Part shown: piece by piece, positions 50,451 through 59,500 of the stretch
How positions within the stretch are numbered: the first letter of the stretch is position 1
Layout of the letters: the number at the start of each line of letters is the position of its first letter
Assembly: GCA_001464935.1 (NCBI GenBank)
Contig: LNEL01000050.1
Span: 86,494-150,493, forward strand
Direction: 5' to 3'
DNA from: Gammaproteobacteria bacterium Ga0077536
GTDB taxonomy: Bacteria; Pseudomonadota; Gammaproteobacteria; Ga0077536
Length of the DNA stretch: 64,000 nt
Position numbers and translations under genes: made by a program
The notes under the pieces: model-generated
Databases searched by the model: none
The model's input: the letters and a program-made list of their open reading frames with translations, nothing else
What the model was told of the DNA's origin: nothing

Positions 50451-52094
50451 ATGGCATTGAATGTAAGAGACTATCGCTTCCTCGTCGTCGATGACCTGCG
50501 CGAGATGCGCATGACGCTGCGCGGCATGCTCGAGAGCCTGAAGGTCAAGCAGATCTGGGAAGCCAAATCCGGCGACGAGGCACTCGAAGTGCTCGGCAAA
50601 CAGCCGGTGGACGTCGTGCTGTGCGACTACAACCTCGGCGAGGGGCGCGACGGTCAGCAGACCTTCGAGGAAGCGCGCGGTCGCGCGCTGCTGCCACCGA
50701 CCGCCGCGTGGATCATGATCACCGCCGAGCAGGCGATGAGCATGGTGATGGGGGTGGTCGAGAACAACCCGGACGGCTATCTCGTCAAGCCTATCAACAA
50801 GTCCGTGCTGCAGGTCCGCATCGAACGTGTGGTGGCCCGCAAGATGATCATCAAGGACATCGAAGCGGCGATGAAGGCGGGCGAACACGCGAACGTCGTG
50901 CGCCTGTGCGATCAGCAACTCGAAAAGTATCCGGCGCTGAAAACCGACCTGCAGCGATTCAAGACCGAAGCCCTGCTGCGCGACGGCCAGTACGACGCCG
51001 CGGCCGAACTCTGCGCCGGCCTGCTCGCCGAACGCGAACTGCCGTGGACTTTGCTCGCGCTGGGGCGCGTGCGCTACGAAACGGGCGACCTGCGCCAGGC
51101 CAAGATCCTGTTCCAGAAAGTCGTCGAGCGCCACCCGACGGTGATGGAAGGCTACGACTGGCTCGCGCGCGTCGAGCGCGACCAGGGCGCCGGCAAGGAA
51201 GCACAACGCATCATCGTCCAGGCGCTCGGCATGTCGCCGCGCTCGCTGCGCCGGCAGCAGACGCTCGGCGATGTCGCCACCGACAACGCCGACTATGCCG
51301 TGGCGGAGAAAGCCTTCGGCCGCGCCGTGCAGATGGGCGAGGACTCGTGCTTCGCGCGGCCGGACGACGAAGCCGGCCTCGTGTCCGCGGTGATGGTGAC
51401 CAAGGGTCCCGATCAGGCGCTGCGCCTGCTGAACGACATGGTCAAGCGCAACGGCCGCAAGCGCGGCGCCCGCGGACCGCACTGGCGCCTGACGACCGTC
51501 GAAGCAACGCTGCTCGCGAAAACCGGCAAGGCCAGTGAGGCTGCCGCCGCCGCCACGCGCGCACTCGATGCGTTCAAGGCCGATACGACGCAGACCACCG
51601 CGAGCGCGACGCTGGAGCTCGCGCGCTGCTGCTTCCTCAACGGGCTCGGCGACGACGCCCGCGCGATCGTCGACCGCCTCGTGCGCGAAAACCACGATCG
51701 TCACGACATCATCGATCTCACGCGCAAGATGTTCGACGACCTCGGCATGGCCGAAGAGGGTGCGGCGCTGATCGACAATGCACAGCAGGCGATCATCAAG
51801 ATCAACAATGAAGGCGTGCTGCTGGCGAAGGCCGGCCGCTACAAGGAAGCGCTCGCACAGCTGCAGCAGGCGGCGGAGGAACTGCCGAACAATCTCACCG
51901 TGATCATGAACGTGGTGCAGGCGCTGCTGTTGCAGATGCAGAAGGAGGGCGCGTCGAACCAGTCGCGCTACCTGGCGCAGGAACACCTGGTGCGCGCCGA
52001 ACAGCTCGCGCCGCGCTCGGAGAAGGTGGCGCAACTGCGCGCGAAGCTCGCGAGTGTGACGGCGCAGCCGGCGCTGCAGGCGTCCGCAGGATGA
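50451..52094 (+). CDS. Response regulator with C-terminal TPR array
   Basis: A 547-residue cytosolic protein. Residues ~8-125 are a receiver domain with the acidic pair at D14-D15 (FLVVDD), phospho-acceptor D59 in VVLCDYN, and conserved K113 in GYLVKPI. The rest is helical TPR-type repeats, e.g. ANVVRLCDQQLEKYPALKTD, LLALGRVRYETGDLRQAKIL and GVLLAKAGRYKEALAQLQQA. There is no DNA-binding domain, so its output must be protein contact. It overlaps the downstream kinase gene by four bases (ATGA), so the two are made together. Confidence 0.88.
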   Translation: MALNVRDYRFLVVDDLREMRMTLRGMLESLKVKQIWEAKSGDEALEVLGKQPVDVVLCDYNLGEGRDGQQTFEEARGRALLPPTAAWIMITAEQAMSMVMGVVENNPDGYLVKPINKSVLQVRIERVVARKMIIKDIEAAMKAGEHANVVRLCDQQLEKYPALKTDLQRFKTEALLRDGQYDAAAELCAGLLAERELPWTLLALGRVRYETGDLRQAKILFQKVVERHPTVMEGYDWLARVERDQGAGKEAQRIIVQALGMSPRSLRRQQTLGDVATDNADYAVAEKAFGRAVQMGEDSCFARPDDEAGLVSAVMVTKGPDQALRLLNDMVKRNGRKRGARGPHWRLTTVEATLLAKTGKASEAAAAATRALDAFKADTTQTTASATLELARCCFLNGLGDDARAIVDRLVRENHDRHDIIDLTRKMFDDLGMAEEGAALIDNAQQAIIKINNEGVLLAKAGRYKEALAQLQQAAEELPNNLTVIMNVVQALLLQMQKEGASNQSRYLAQEHLVRAEQLAPRSEKVAQLRAKLASVTAQPALQASAG

Positions 52095-52774
52095 GCGCCA
52101 GCGTGGCCGTACAGGATGGCTTCACCGATCTCCTCGCGAGCGCGGTGCACGACATCAAGAACTCGATAGGGCTCGTGCTGAACTCGGCCGAGACCATTGC
52201 CGACACGGTGGTCGTCGCGCGCGAGGATCACGAAGCGCTGATCACGCTGCAGCACGAAGCGCGCCGTGTGAACGCCGACCTGATGAACCTGCTGGGGCTG
52301 TTCAAGCTCGAGCGCGGCAGCCCGCTGGTGCTGCCGGACGTGGTGGACTGCGCGGACATGATGGCGGAGCTCGTGGCCTACAACATGCCGCTGCTCGCTG
52401 CCCGCGGCATCATGCTGGACGTCGAGGAGTGCACCGCCGAGGAAGGCTACTTCGACCGCAATCTCGTGCTGGGCGTGTTGAACTCGGTGCTGAACAACAG
52501 TTTCCGCCATGCCGTGACCACGGTGACGATAGGCTGCGCCGTGCACGAAGGCTACACGGTGTTCAGCGTCATCGACGACGGTCCCGGCTTTCCGGCCGAG
52601 GTGCTCGCCGCCGATCTCGCCACGCCCTCGATTGGCGGCACGCACGGCGGCAGCACGGGCCTCGGCCTGTACTTCGCCCGCCGCGTTGCCGAACTCCACC
52701 GCCACCGCGAACGCTGCGGCCGCGTGGCGTTGTCGAACCGGCCCGGGAGCTGTTTCCAGCTTTACCTGCCCTAA
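52091..52774 (+). CDS. Minimal soluble histidine kinase
   Basis: A 227-residue kinase without membrane helices or a sensor domain. The H-box is SAVHDIKNSIG with His20. The ATPase has N-box LNSVLNNSFRHA, G1 box VIDDGPGFP and G2 box GGSTGLGLYFARRVAE. It is translationally coupled to the TPR response regulator. The lack of a sensory part suggests that input comes from a partner protein, perhaps through the regulator's TPR array (inference). Confidence 0.88.
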   Translation: MSASVAVQDGFTDLLASAVHDIKNSIGLVLNSAETIADTVVVAREDHEALITLQHEARRVNADLMNLLGLFKLERGSPLVLPDVVDCADMMAELVAYNMPLLAARGIMLDVEECTAEEGYFDRNLVLGVLNSVLNNSFRHAVTTVTIGCAVHEGYTVFSVIDDGPGFPAEVLAADLATPSIGGTHGGSTGLGLYFARRVAELHRHRERCGRVALSNRPGSCFQLYLP

Positions 52775-52846
52775 TCACGGACCCGGTGAACGCCGGGACG
52801 TGATGCTTTACGAATCCAGACAGCCGATCGCAAATCCGCTCCCGCC

Positions 52847-52875
52847 GGAGGTGGGGCTGACGCTGGAAGCCCAAC
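52847..52875 (+). repeat. REP-like hairpin A3
   Basis: GGAG, then GTGGGGCT, a nine-base loop and AGCCCAAC. It is like the hairpins at 11679 and 11805, with one stem mismatch and one loop change. Confidence 0.55.
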
Positions 52876-53022
52876 ATGAGCGCTGCTGTGACTACCTGAT
52901 CACGCCGGTCCCTCAGCGCCGCTCGACGGCCTGCGCGAGTCTCGTACCGGGAGCACGTTGGGCTTCCTGTGTCCGCTCGATGGTCATGAGCGCTGCCTCA
53001 CCCGGCCTGACGAAAGCTCGGT

Positions 53023-53053
53023 GCAGCCCGGGTGCAACGCAGTGGAGCCCGGG
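53023..53053 (+). repeat. REP-like hairpin B1
   Basis: GCAG followed by CCCGGG (53027-53032) and a second CCCGGG (53048-53053) around a 15-base loop. It is opposed by copy B2 in inverted orientation 25 bases on. Confidence 0.5.
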
Positions 53054-53077
53054 ATCTGCGGCGTCTGACAGGCCGCT

Positions 53078-53112
53078 CCCGGGTTCCGCGCTGCGCGCTC
53101 CACCCGGGCTAC
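53078..53112 (-). repeat. REP-like hairpin B2
   Basis: On the minus strand: GTAG (53112-53109), stem CCCGGGT, 17-base loop and ACCCGGG. It forms an inverted pair with B1 and is related to the element at 63754. Confidence 0.6.
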
Positions 53113-53176
53113 ACGAGGGCGACGGAATGCTGCTTTTACTGAAACCTGTGAACGGAGCGGATTTGCGCTCAGCTGC

Positions 53177-53989
53177 TCAGCGCCGCGTCGGATGGAACTC
53201 CCGCAGAAACGGCGGTTGCTGTCGCCACGGCCGGCCGGCGAGCATGCCGCCGTCGACGACCAGCGCGTGGCCGTTCACGTACGAAGATTCGTCGCTCGCG
53301 AGCCAGCACACCGCGGAGGCGATCTCGGCGGGCTGCGCCATGCGCGGCATCGCCTGATCTTCATGATGCTCGGCGCGAATCTTTTCCATGCGCGCTTTCC
53401 AGCGGTCGTCCGTCACGCCGGTGTGGATCGGCGTTTCCACGTTGCCCGGACACACCACGTTGACGCGAATGCCCTGTTCGACGAGTTCCAGCGACACCGA
53501 CTTCGTGAGCTGAATCACCGCCGCCTTGCACGCGTTGTAGATGTGCGGGCCGTAGCCCGAGATCATGCCGGCGGCACTCGCGATGTTGACGATGGCGCCT
53601 GATTGGCGCGGCGTCATCAGGCGCGCCGCGTGCTTCATGCCGAGGAACACGCTGCGCAGGATCACGTTCTGTGAGTAATCCCAGTCCTCGACCGGAATCG
53701 ACGCGATGGGCCCCAGCGTGCCGACGATCGCGGCGTTGTTGACGAGCACGTCGAGTCGCCCGTAGCGCTCCTGCGCGATGCGGCAGGCATCCTCGAAATC
53801 GCGCTCTTCACGCACGTCGAGATGCAGCGCCAGGCACTGCGCGCCCAGGTCGTTCGCGACCGCCACCGCCTTCGCATCCTGGATGTCGCCGACGATGACG
53901 ATGTCGCCCCGCGCCGCGAAGGCGCGCGCGCAGGCTTCGCCGATGCCGCTCGCGCCACCGGTGACCAGACAGACTTTCCGTTCGCTCAT
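53177..53989 (-). CDS. Short-chain dehydrogenase/reductase (SDR)
   Basis: A 270-residue classical SDR. The cofactor site is CLVTGGASGIGEACARAFAA with an Asp after the second strand (IVGDIQD), which favours NAD(H). NNAAIVG, the catalytic Ser in NIASAAGM, and the Tyr-Lys pair in YNACKAAVIQLTKS follow, and VNVVCPGNVETPI is the usual substrate-loop start. It is a single gene with no informative neighbour. Substrate unknown. Confidence 0.9.
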   Translation of the reverse strand: MSERKVCLVTGGASGIGEACARAFAARGDIVIVGDIQDAKAVAVANDLGAQCLALHLDVREERDFEDACRIAQERYGRLDVLVNNAAIVGTLGPIASIPVEDWDYSQNVILRSVFLGMKHAARLMTPRQSGAIVNIASAAGMISGYGPHIYNACKAAVIQLTKSVSLELVEQGIRVNVVCPGNVETPIHTGVTDDRWKARMEKIRAEHHEDQAMPRMAQPAEIASAVCWLASDESSYVNGHALVVDGGMLAGRPWRQQPPFLREFHPTRR

Positions 53990-54044
53990 GCGTGTGCTCC
54001 CCGTGTCCCGCGAACGGCCTGCGCCGGCACGGGATCGTTCAAAT

Positions 54045-54079
54045 GCCAGAAACAGAAACCCCCGTGCGCGACGGGGGTT
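54045..54079 (-). terminator. Intrinsic terminator after the FmdB-like pair
   Basis: Perfect 9-bp stem AACCCCCGT / ACGGGGGTT (54057-54079) with a five-base loop. On the minus strand it is followed by a T-rich tail. It lies 41 bases downstream of the stop at 54120. Confidence 0.65.
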
Positions 54080-54119
54080 CCGGGATGCTCAGGTGGCGTG
54101 GCCACCGTGGCCGTTCAGC

Positions 54120-54395
54120 TCAGTGTGCATGGCCGCAGCCGCCGCGCCCGCAGCCGCCGCCGATGCTGCCCATGCCGCCCATGACGGGCGGGCCGGCATC
54201 ATCGCCCATGTTGCCGCTGCTGGCGTACATGGGCGCTGCGAGCTTCTTCGCCACCGGCGCGTCCGCCGGGGTCGCCTCGAGCGGCAGGCCGGCCAGGGTG
54301 CACAGGTCACCCCAGGTGCGGACTTCCTCGCTCATCCGGTGTTTGACTTCGACGGTGCGGCCGTTCGCCGCGCAGTGGTAATCGTAGGTGGGCAT
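54120..54395 (-). CDS. FmdB-like small zinc-ribbon-derived protein, copy 2
   Basis: A 91-residue protein starting MPTYDYHCAANGRTVEVKHR, the FmdB opening. However, the first CxxC knuckle is CAANG, so the second Cys is missing. Another Cys occurs in TWGDLCTLAG. The C-terminus is Gly/His/Cys-rich (GGGCGRGGCGHAH), which looks able to bind metal. It is a tandem paralogue of the gene at 54407, 11 bases upstream. Function unknown. Confidence 0.75.
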   Translation of the reverse strand: MPTYDYHCAANGRTVEVKHRMSEEVRTWGDLCTLAGLPLEATPADAPVAKKLAAPMYASSGNMGDDAGPPVMGGMGSIGGGCGRGGCGHAH

Positions 54396-54406
54396 GACGT
54401 CTGCTC

Positions 54407-54673
54407 TCAGAAGTTCTTGGTGGTGTGATAGGCCTTGGCGGTGCTGCCGGCGCCGAACGCCGAGCCGCCGCTGCTGTTGCTGCCGACGTTGGCGGACTGC
54501 ATCACCGAGGCGCGGGTGAACGTCTTCTCGACCTTGGCGTCGGCCGGAGTGTCGCCGGGCTCCAGGCCGGCGCGCTGGCAGAGGTCGCCCCAGGTGGTGA
54601 CTTCCTCGCTCATACGGTGCTGGACCTCGACGGTGCGGCCGTTCGCGGCGCAGATGTAATCGTAGGTGGGCAT
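54407..54673 (-). CDS. FmdB-like small zinc-ribbon-derived protein, copy 1
   Basis: An 88-residue paralogue of the gene at 54120: MPTYDYICAANGRTVEVQHR, MSEEVTTWGDLCQRAGLEPG and DTPADAKVEK are shared almost exactly. The C-terminus differs, being Ser/Gly/Ala-rich (SNSSGGSAFGAGSTAK) with no His/Cys tail. It keeps the CAANG variant. A -10 box lies 35 bases upstream, so it is the first gene of the pair. Confidence 0.75.
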   Translation of the reverse strand: MPTYDYICAANGRTVEVQHRMSEEVTTWGDLCQRAGLEPGDTPADAKVEKTFTRASVMQSANVGSNSSGGSAFGAGSTAKAYHTTKNF

Positions 54674-54707
54674 GGGCTTCTCTCCGGTCGGATTCGCGAA
54701 TGGGGAG

Positions 54708-54713
54708 ATTATA
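54708..54713 (-). promoter_or_regulatory. -10 box for the FmdB-like pair
   Basis: TATAAT on the minus strand, 35 bases upstream of the first FmdB-like ATG (54673). No convincing -35 box is seen. Confidence 0.4.
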
Positions 54714-54911
54714 GCGGGGCCGGGGCCACTCCGGCGCACCGCCCGGGTCTGCGCCTGCGGCCGGGGTGTCACCGGGAGTTCGTCCCGACGACGGGCCGAC
54801 CGGGGTGGCAGGGCTTGGGCCCGGGCCGGCCCCGCGGCAGGCTCCCCCCCACGCACTCCGCTCGAACGCGGCGTGCGCCCGAATCCGGCGCTTTTGTTCA
54901 AGGAGGAACTC

Positions 54912-55814
54912 ATGGCCAGACCGCTCCGCCTGCAATTCGCAGGCGCTCATTACCTCATCACCGCCCGCGCGCAGGACCCGGGCCACCTGTTCCGGGAGAA
55001 CCGGGATCGCAGCCTGTTCCTCGACCTGCTCGGGGCGAGCTGCCGGCGCTATCGTTGGCGCTGCCATGCCTGGTGCCTGGCCAACGACTATTATCAGCTC
55101 GTGATTGCCACGGAAATCGCAAACCTCGCCACCGGTATGCGCCATCTGAACAGCGTCTACTCGCAGGCCTGCCATCGCCGCTATCGCTGCGGGGGCAACC
55201 TGTTCGACGGCCGCTACGAATCGGTCGTGGTCGATCCCGCCCGTTATCTCGACGTCGCGGTCGTCGATGTCCTGCGTGCGCCGGTGACAGCGGGGCTGGC
55301 GGCCCGCGCCGTCGACTGGCCCTGGTCCAGCCACGCCGCCACCGTCGGCGCCGATGACGCGCCGGCGTGGCTTGCGGTCGACGAAGTCCTCGCCCGCTTT
55401 GGCGACGAGCGCGAGGCCGCGAGCCGCAGCCTGAACGCCGCGCTCGGGCGGCTGCCGCCGACCGTCGACGCCGCGCCCGGGCCGGACGAGGCCAGCGTCG
55501 ACGCCCGTTGCCTCGCCGATGCGACGTACATGGCCCGCGTGCTCGCCGAGATCGAAGCGGCAGCCGCGGCCGGGCTCTCGCCCCGCGAACTCCGGCTGGT
55601 TCGACCGCCGATCTGCGAGCTGCTGGCCAGCCATCCCGATCGTCGCGACGCGATGCGCGCGGCGTATCGCAGCGGCTACACGCAAAAGGAAATCGCGCGT
55701 CATTTCAACGTCCACACGGCGACGGTGTCGCGGGCGGTGTCGGCCACGCCGGTGCGTCGCAGTCGTGGCCGGAGGCAGGCCGTGCAGGTGTCAACCCACC
55801 ATGCCCACGACTGA
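54912..55814 (+). CDS. RAYT-like (Y1/HUH) transposase homologue, apparently catalytically dead
   Basis: A 300-residue protein of the REP-associated tyrosine transposase family. It keeps the family frame: LRLQFAGAHYLITARAQDPG, WRCHAWCLAND, HRRYRCGGNLFDGRYESVVV and ARYLDVAVVDVLRAPVTAGL. The HUH histidines expected in the NHxHLL segment are Tyr60 and Gln62 (NDYYQLV). The catalytic Tyr expected in the RYIxLNPVRAGL segment aligns with Asp119. A helix-turn-helix (GYTQKEIARHFNVHTATVSR) sits at residues ~255-280. So DNA binding may persist without cleavage (inference). The AGGAGGAACTC site supports the ATG. Confidence 0.8.
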   Translation: MARPLRLQFAGAHYLITARAQDPGHLFRENRDRSLFLDLLGASCRRYRWRCHAWCLANDYYQLVIATEIANLATGMRHLNSVYSQACHRRYRCGGNLFDGRYESVVVDPARYLDVAVVDVLRAPVTAGLAARAVDWPWSSHAATVGADDAPAWLAVDEVLARFGDEREAASRSLNAALGRLPPTVDAAPGPDEASVDARCLADATYMARVLAEIEAAAAAGLSPRELRLVRPPICELLASHPDRRDAMRAAYRSGYTQKEIARHFNVHTATVSRAVSATPVRRSRGRRQAVQVSTHHAHD

Positions 55815-56502
55815 GACCAGCGTGCTCGACTACGTCGTCACCTACGGCGGTCCGTCGATCTTCATGACGGCCGTGTTCGTCGTGGTCCTGCCGCTCGTCT
55901 ACTTCAAGTTCGCGCGGCCGCGCTACGCGCGCTGGCCGCCGCGACTCGCCGTGCTGCTCGCCGTGTGGATCTGCGCCTTCGTCATCGCCTATGGCGACGT
56001 GTACCTGATTGCGCGCGACGCGAAACGGCTGTGCGAGCAGGAGGCGGGCTTGAAGGTTTACCGGACGGTGGAGGCGGAGGGATTTGCGGGGGTGTCGGAC
56101 ATAGAGTTTTGGGCCGAGAAAGGTTTCAGTTATTTGGAAACAGTGGAATCAAGCGGGCGACAGTGGCGTCATCAGGTTTTGAACGGTAAGCCCACATCTG
56201 AGGAGGTCAGCTCTCTCGCTAGTGAATTAGAACTTGTTCATCACTCTGAACCTGTCGATCTGAGAATTGCGAGAGAAAAAGAATCCCTAGTTTTTCGTAG
56301 CAGTGGCGAAGTTGCTGCTGAGTTACTCTCTTTTCGGATATTCCCTGGCTTTTGGGATCGCCTATTTGTGCGAGGTTCTGGCTGGACCCCTCCAATGTGC
56401 GAAGGCCCGGCAGTTAAGTCGATATATGAACGAAGTCTTACTTACAAAGATCTGATATTCGCGGCTCTCAAGCCCAAGAAAAAAATTGCGATGATTAGGT
56501 AA
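55801..56502 (+). CDS. Membrane protein of unknown function upstream of the RTX gene
   Basis: A 233-residue protein overlapping the RAYT gene end by 14 bases. Two N-terminal membrane helices (FMTAVFVVVLPLVYF, residues ~21-36; LAVLLAVWICAFVIAYG, ~49-65) are followed by a ~165-residue soluble domain with no motif I recognise (DIEFWAEKGFSYLETVESSG; CEGPAVKSIYERSLTYKDLI). From about 56100 the base composition falls to roughly 40-50% GC, unlike the GC-rich first part, so the gene is compositionally mosaic. It lies 41 bases before the RTX gene and may act with it as a chaperone, secretion helper or immunity-type partner; none of these is shown. Confidence 0.6.
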   Translation: MPTTETSVLDYVVTYGGPSIFMTAVFVVVLPLVYFKFARPRYARWPPRLAVLLAVWICAFVIAYGDVYLIARDAKRLCEQEAGLKVYRTVEAEGFAGVSDIEFWAEKGFSYLETVESSGRQWRHQVLNGKPTSEEVSSLASELELVHHSEPVDLRIAREKESLVFRSSGEVAAELLSFRIFPGFWDRLFVRGSGWTPPMCEGPAVKSIYERSLTYKDLIFAALKPKKKIAMIR

Positions 56503-56543
56503 CATTTCAGATTTTTTCAGAAACATGAGGCAAGGAGGCTTCA

Positions 56544-59500
56544 GTGATTCTGCAAGAGATTCACAAGTATGCGATGCTTTCGAACCTCGCATACGTCCGT
56601 TGGGATTCTTCGAATTCCTCTATACCCGATGACATAATTAGAGCCGTGGTGGCTGCCAACCGGTCAACTAGTTCGTGGGCGGCTTCGTATTTTCAAAAGC
56701 CTTCTTTGGATCGCTGGTCCATCCCATCCCCCGCAATCCACACCAACGACGCGACAGGCTTCGCGGCCACTCTCTTCGTCAGCGCCGGGGAAAAGGTGCT
56801 CGCGATCCGCGGCACCGAATTCGAGAACACGCTGCCCGAACTGCTGTTCGCGTTTCTGCCGGGCGTGTCACTCGGCGAGCAGACGCTGCTCGACCTGTTC
56901 GCCGCCGATCTCGAGGAGATCGTGGGCCTCGGGATCGCGATGGCGCAGGCGACGAGTCTCGTCAACTATGTGCTCAGACATTCGACGGCGGTCGGGGTCG
57001 CGGTGCCGCAGTTTGCGCTGCAGCGGGCGACCTCGTTTGATTTCGCCGCGTCGCCGATCCCTGTCGGCGCACCCGGCTTCAGCACGGGCACGCCGGGTCC
57101 AGGCGGCGCGCGCACCTGGTACTGGCTGACTGAAACGACCACGACGGGCACCGGCCTGCTGCAGGCCGGCGAACGCATCAGTGTCGTCGGGCATTCTCTC
57201 GGTGGCCATCTCGCGGCGCTCGCCCTGCGCCTGTTTCCCCAGGTGTTCGATCAAGGCGTCGTGTTCAATGCCGCGGGCTTCGATGCCCCTGAATCGAGGC
57301 GACTGACCGACGCCTTCGTCAGGCTCGTCACACCTCTGCTGCCGGCGCCGCCGGCCGCGGACTTCACCAGCTTAGGCCCGCGCCTGCAGAATCTGGTCAG
57401 CGAAAGCTCGACCCGCGACGACGACCTGGCCGTGGTGCCGTCGGTGCTGACCGGGATTGGCGCGCTGACGCCGGTCGGCACGGTGCGCACCGAACTGAAC
57501 AGCCATGGCATGGACCCCCTGATGGACGACCTCGCCGCGCTCGCGCTGCTCGAGCGCCTCGGGCCGACGCTCGATCGCGCCGCCTTGTTTCGTCTGTTCG
57601 ATGCCGCGAGCACGCGCGGCGCGGGCAGCATGGAAGCTCTCGTCACCGGGCTCGCGGGTGTGCTGCTGCCGACCTCGCCGGCGTTCGCTGAAGTCGCCAG
57701 TGGCTGGCTTGGCTACGCCAGCGACGCCGCGGTGTTCGAGCGCCGGAGCGCGCTGCAGGACGCAGTGCTCGAGATGAACGCCGTGGTGGCTGCGAATCCG
57801 GCGCTGCGGCTCGAGCCGCTGCTCGGCCTGTCGAGCGCCGAACTGATCGCGCGCGCGCGAACTTCAGTGGCATATCGTCATGCGCTGCACGAGTACCTGC
57901 CGTTTGCGCTCGTCGGCGACGATGCCCGACATGCGCGTCACAACGCGCTCGGCGTGCTCGACGAATCCGCCATGAGTCTGTCGGAACTGGCCGATCGCGT
58001 TGCGCTCTACCAGCACGAGATGAGCCGCCGCCTGGCGGATCTGGACGAAGGATACGTGCTCGGCAGCGATGCACGCCGTTTCCACGATCTGGGCCGGCAG
58101 ATCGAGTTCCTGGTCCGCGACATCCTGCCCGAGACGCAGCCCGATCTGATTGGCACCGTTGTCATCGGCGCCGATGGCATCGACGCCGGCGGCGCCGCGG
58201 CGGGCAGCCCGTTGCGCGATCGGATACACGGCGCCAGCGGCGATGATCACCTGGCCGGCGGTGGCGGTGCGGACTATCTGAATGGCGGGCGCGGCCACGA
58301 CATGCTCGAGGGCGGCAGCGGTGCCGACACGCTCGAAGGTGGCGATGGCAACGACACCCTGTACGGCTCGCAGGCGTCAGGCGCTGATGACGGCGCGTCG
58401 GACGTGTTGATCGGCGGTCCCGGCTTCGATCGACTGTTCGCCGGCCCCGGCGATTTCGTGCTCGATGCAGACGGCGAACTGCTGGTGCTGATCGGCCATG
58501 ACTGGCTGCCGGTAGCGGGTCGCGCATTCCGCGCGCTGCAGGGCGGCGATGACGTGCGGGTCCTGCGCAGCGAGGACAGTGCCGGGCTCGTGCTCGCGTA
58601 CCACGCCAACAGTCGGGAGCTGCGCGTCGGCAACGTCACCGTGCTCGACTTCGACCCGGGCGAACTCGGCCTCGACCTCGTCGCTCTTCCGGCGCCGCCG
58701 CCGGTACTGCCCGTCATTCGCGGCAGCGCCGGGGCAGATCGCCTGACCGGCGGCGCCCCCGCTGAGCGCATCGAAGGGGGCGCGGGGGACGATGAACTGA
58801 ACGGGCAGGGTGGCGCCGACGACCTGATCGGCGAGGCCGGCCACGATGCGCTCGACGGTGGCAGCGGCGACGACCGGCTGGACGGGGGCGCAGGCCGCGA
58901 TCGGCTCGAAGGCCACACCGGCCGCGACACCCTGCTCGGCGGTGAGGAGGCCGATGTACTTGCCGGTGGTGCTGACGACGATGTGCTCGATGGTGGCAGT
59001 GGCGACGACGTGCTCGGCGGTGGTACCGGCCGCGACACGCTCGTTGGCGGTGACGGCAACGATCTGCTGAGCGCCGAGCTCCACTTCGATCGGCCGGCCA
59101 TCGGCTGGACGATCGAGCGCTACGGATCTGCGGCCAGTCAGGCGTTGCGCGATCCACGCAGCGTGCAGTTGATCGGCTTCAATGGCGTCGACACGACCGC
59201 GCTGAACCGACCGCGCGATCTGGCAGGCGATCTGCTCTACGGTGGTCACGGTGACGACCTGCTGTTCGGCAGCGCGGGTCGCGATTTCATCGATGGCGGA
59301 CCGGGTGATGACACGGCGCTCGGTGGCGACGGTGACGATGTACTGCATGGCAGTGCGGGCCGCGATCACCTGCGCGGCAGCGGCGGCGCGGACGTCATCG
59401 ATGGGGGCGATGGCGACGATTTCATCGTCGGCCACGGGAGCGGCAACGAAGGCGCGAAGCCGGACGGCGGCGATCGGCTGCAAGGTGGCGACGGTGACGA

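Larger units (their letters stand above)
52775..53176. other. Convergent intergenic region with REP-like repeats
   Basis: A 402-base gap between the kinase gene (rightward) and the SDR gene (leftward). I see no ORF with coding character. It is filled with decayed and intact hairpins of two families (listed separately), plus a half element starting GTTGGGCT at 52957. Confidence 0.6.

Noticed and set aside
50385..52034. A 549-codon open frame opposite the response regulator
   Set aside because: Shadow of the REC-TPR gene; the translation is His/Arg/Leu-rich without any motif.
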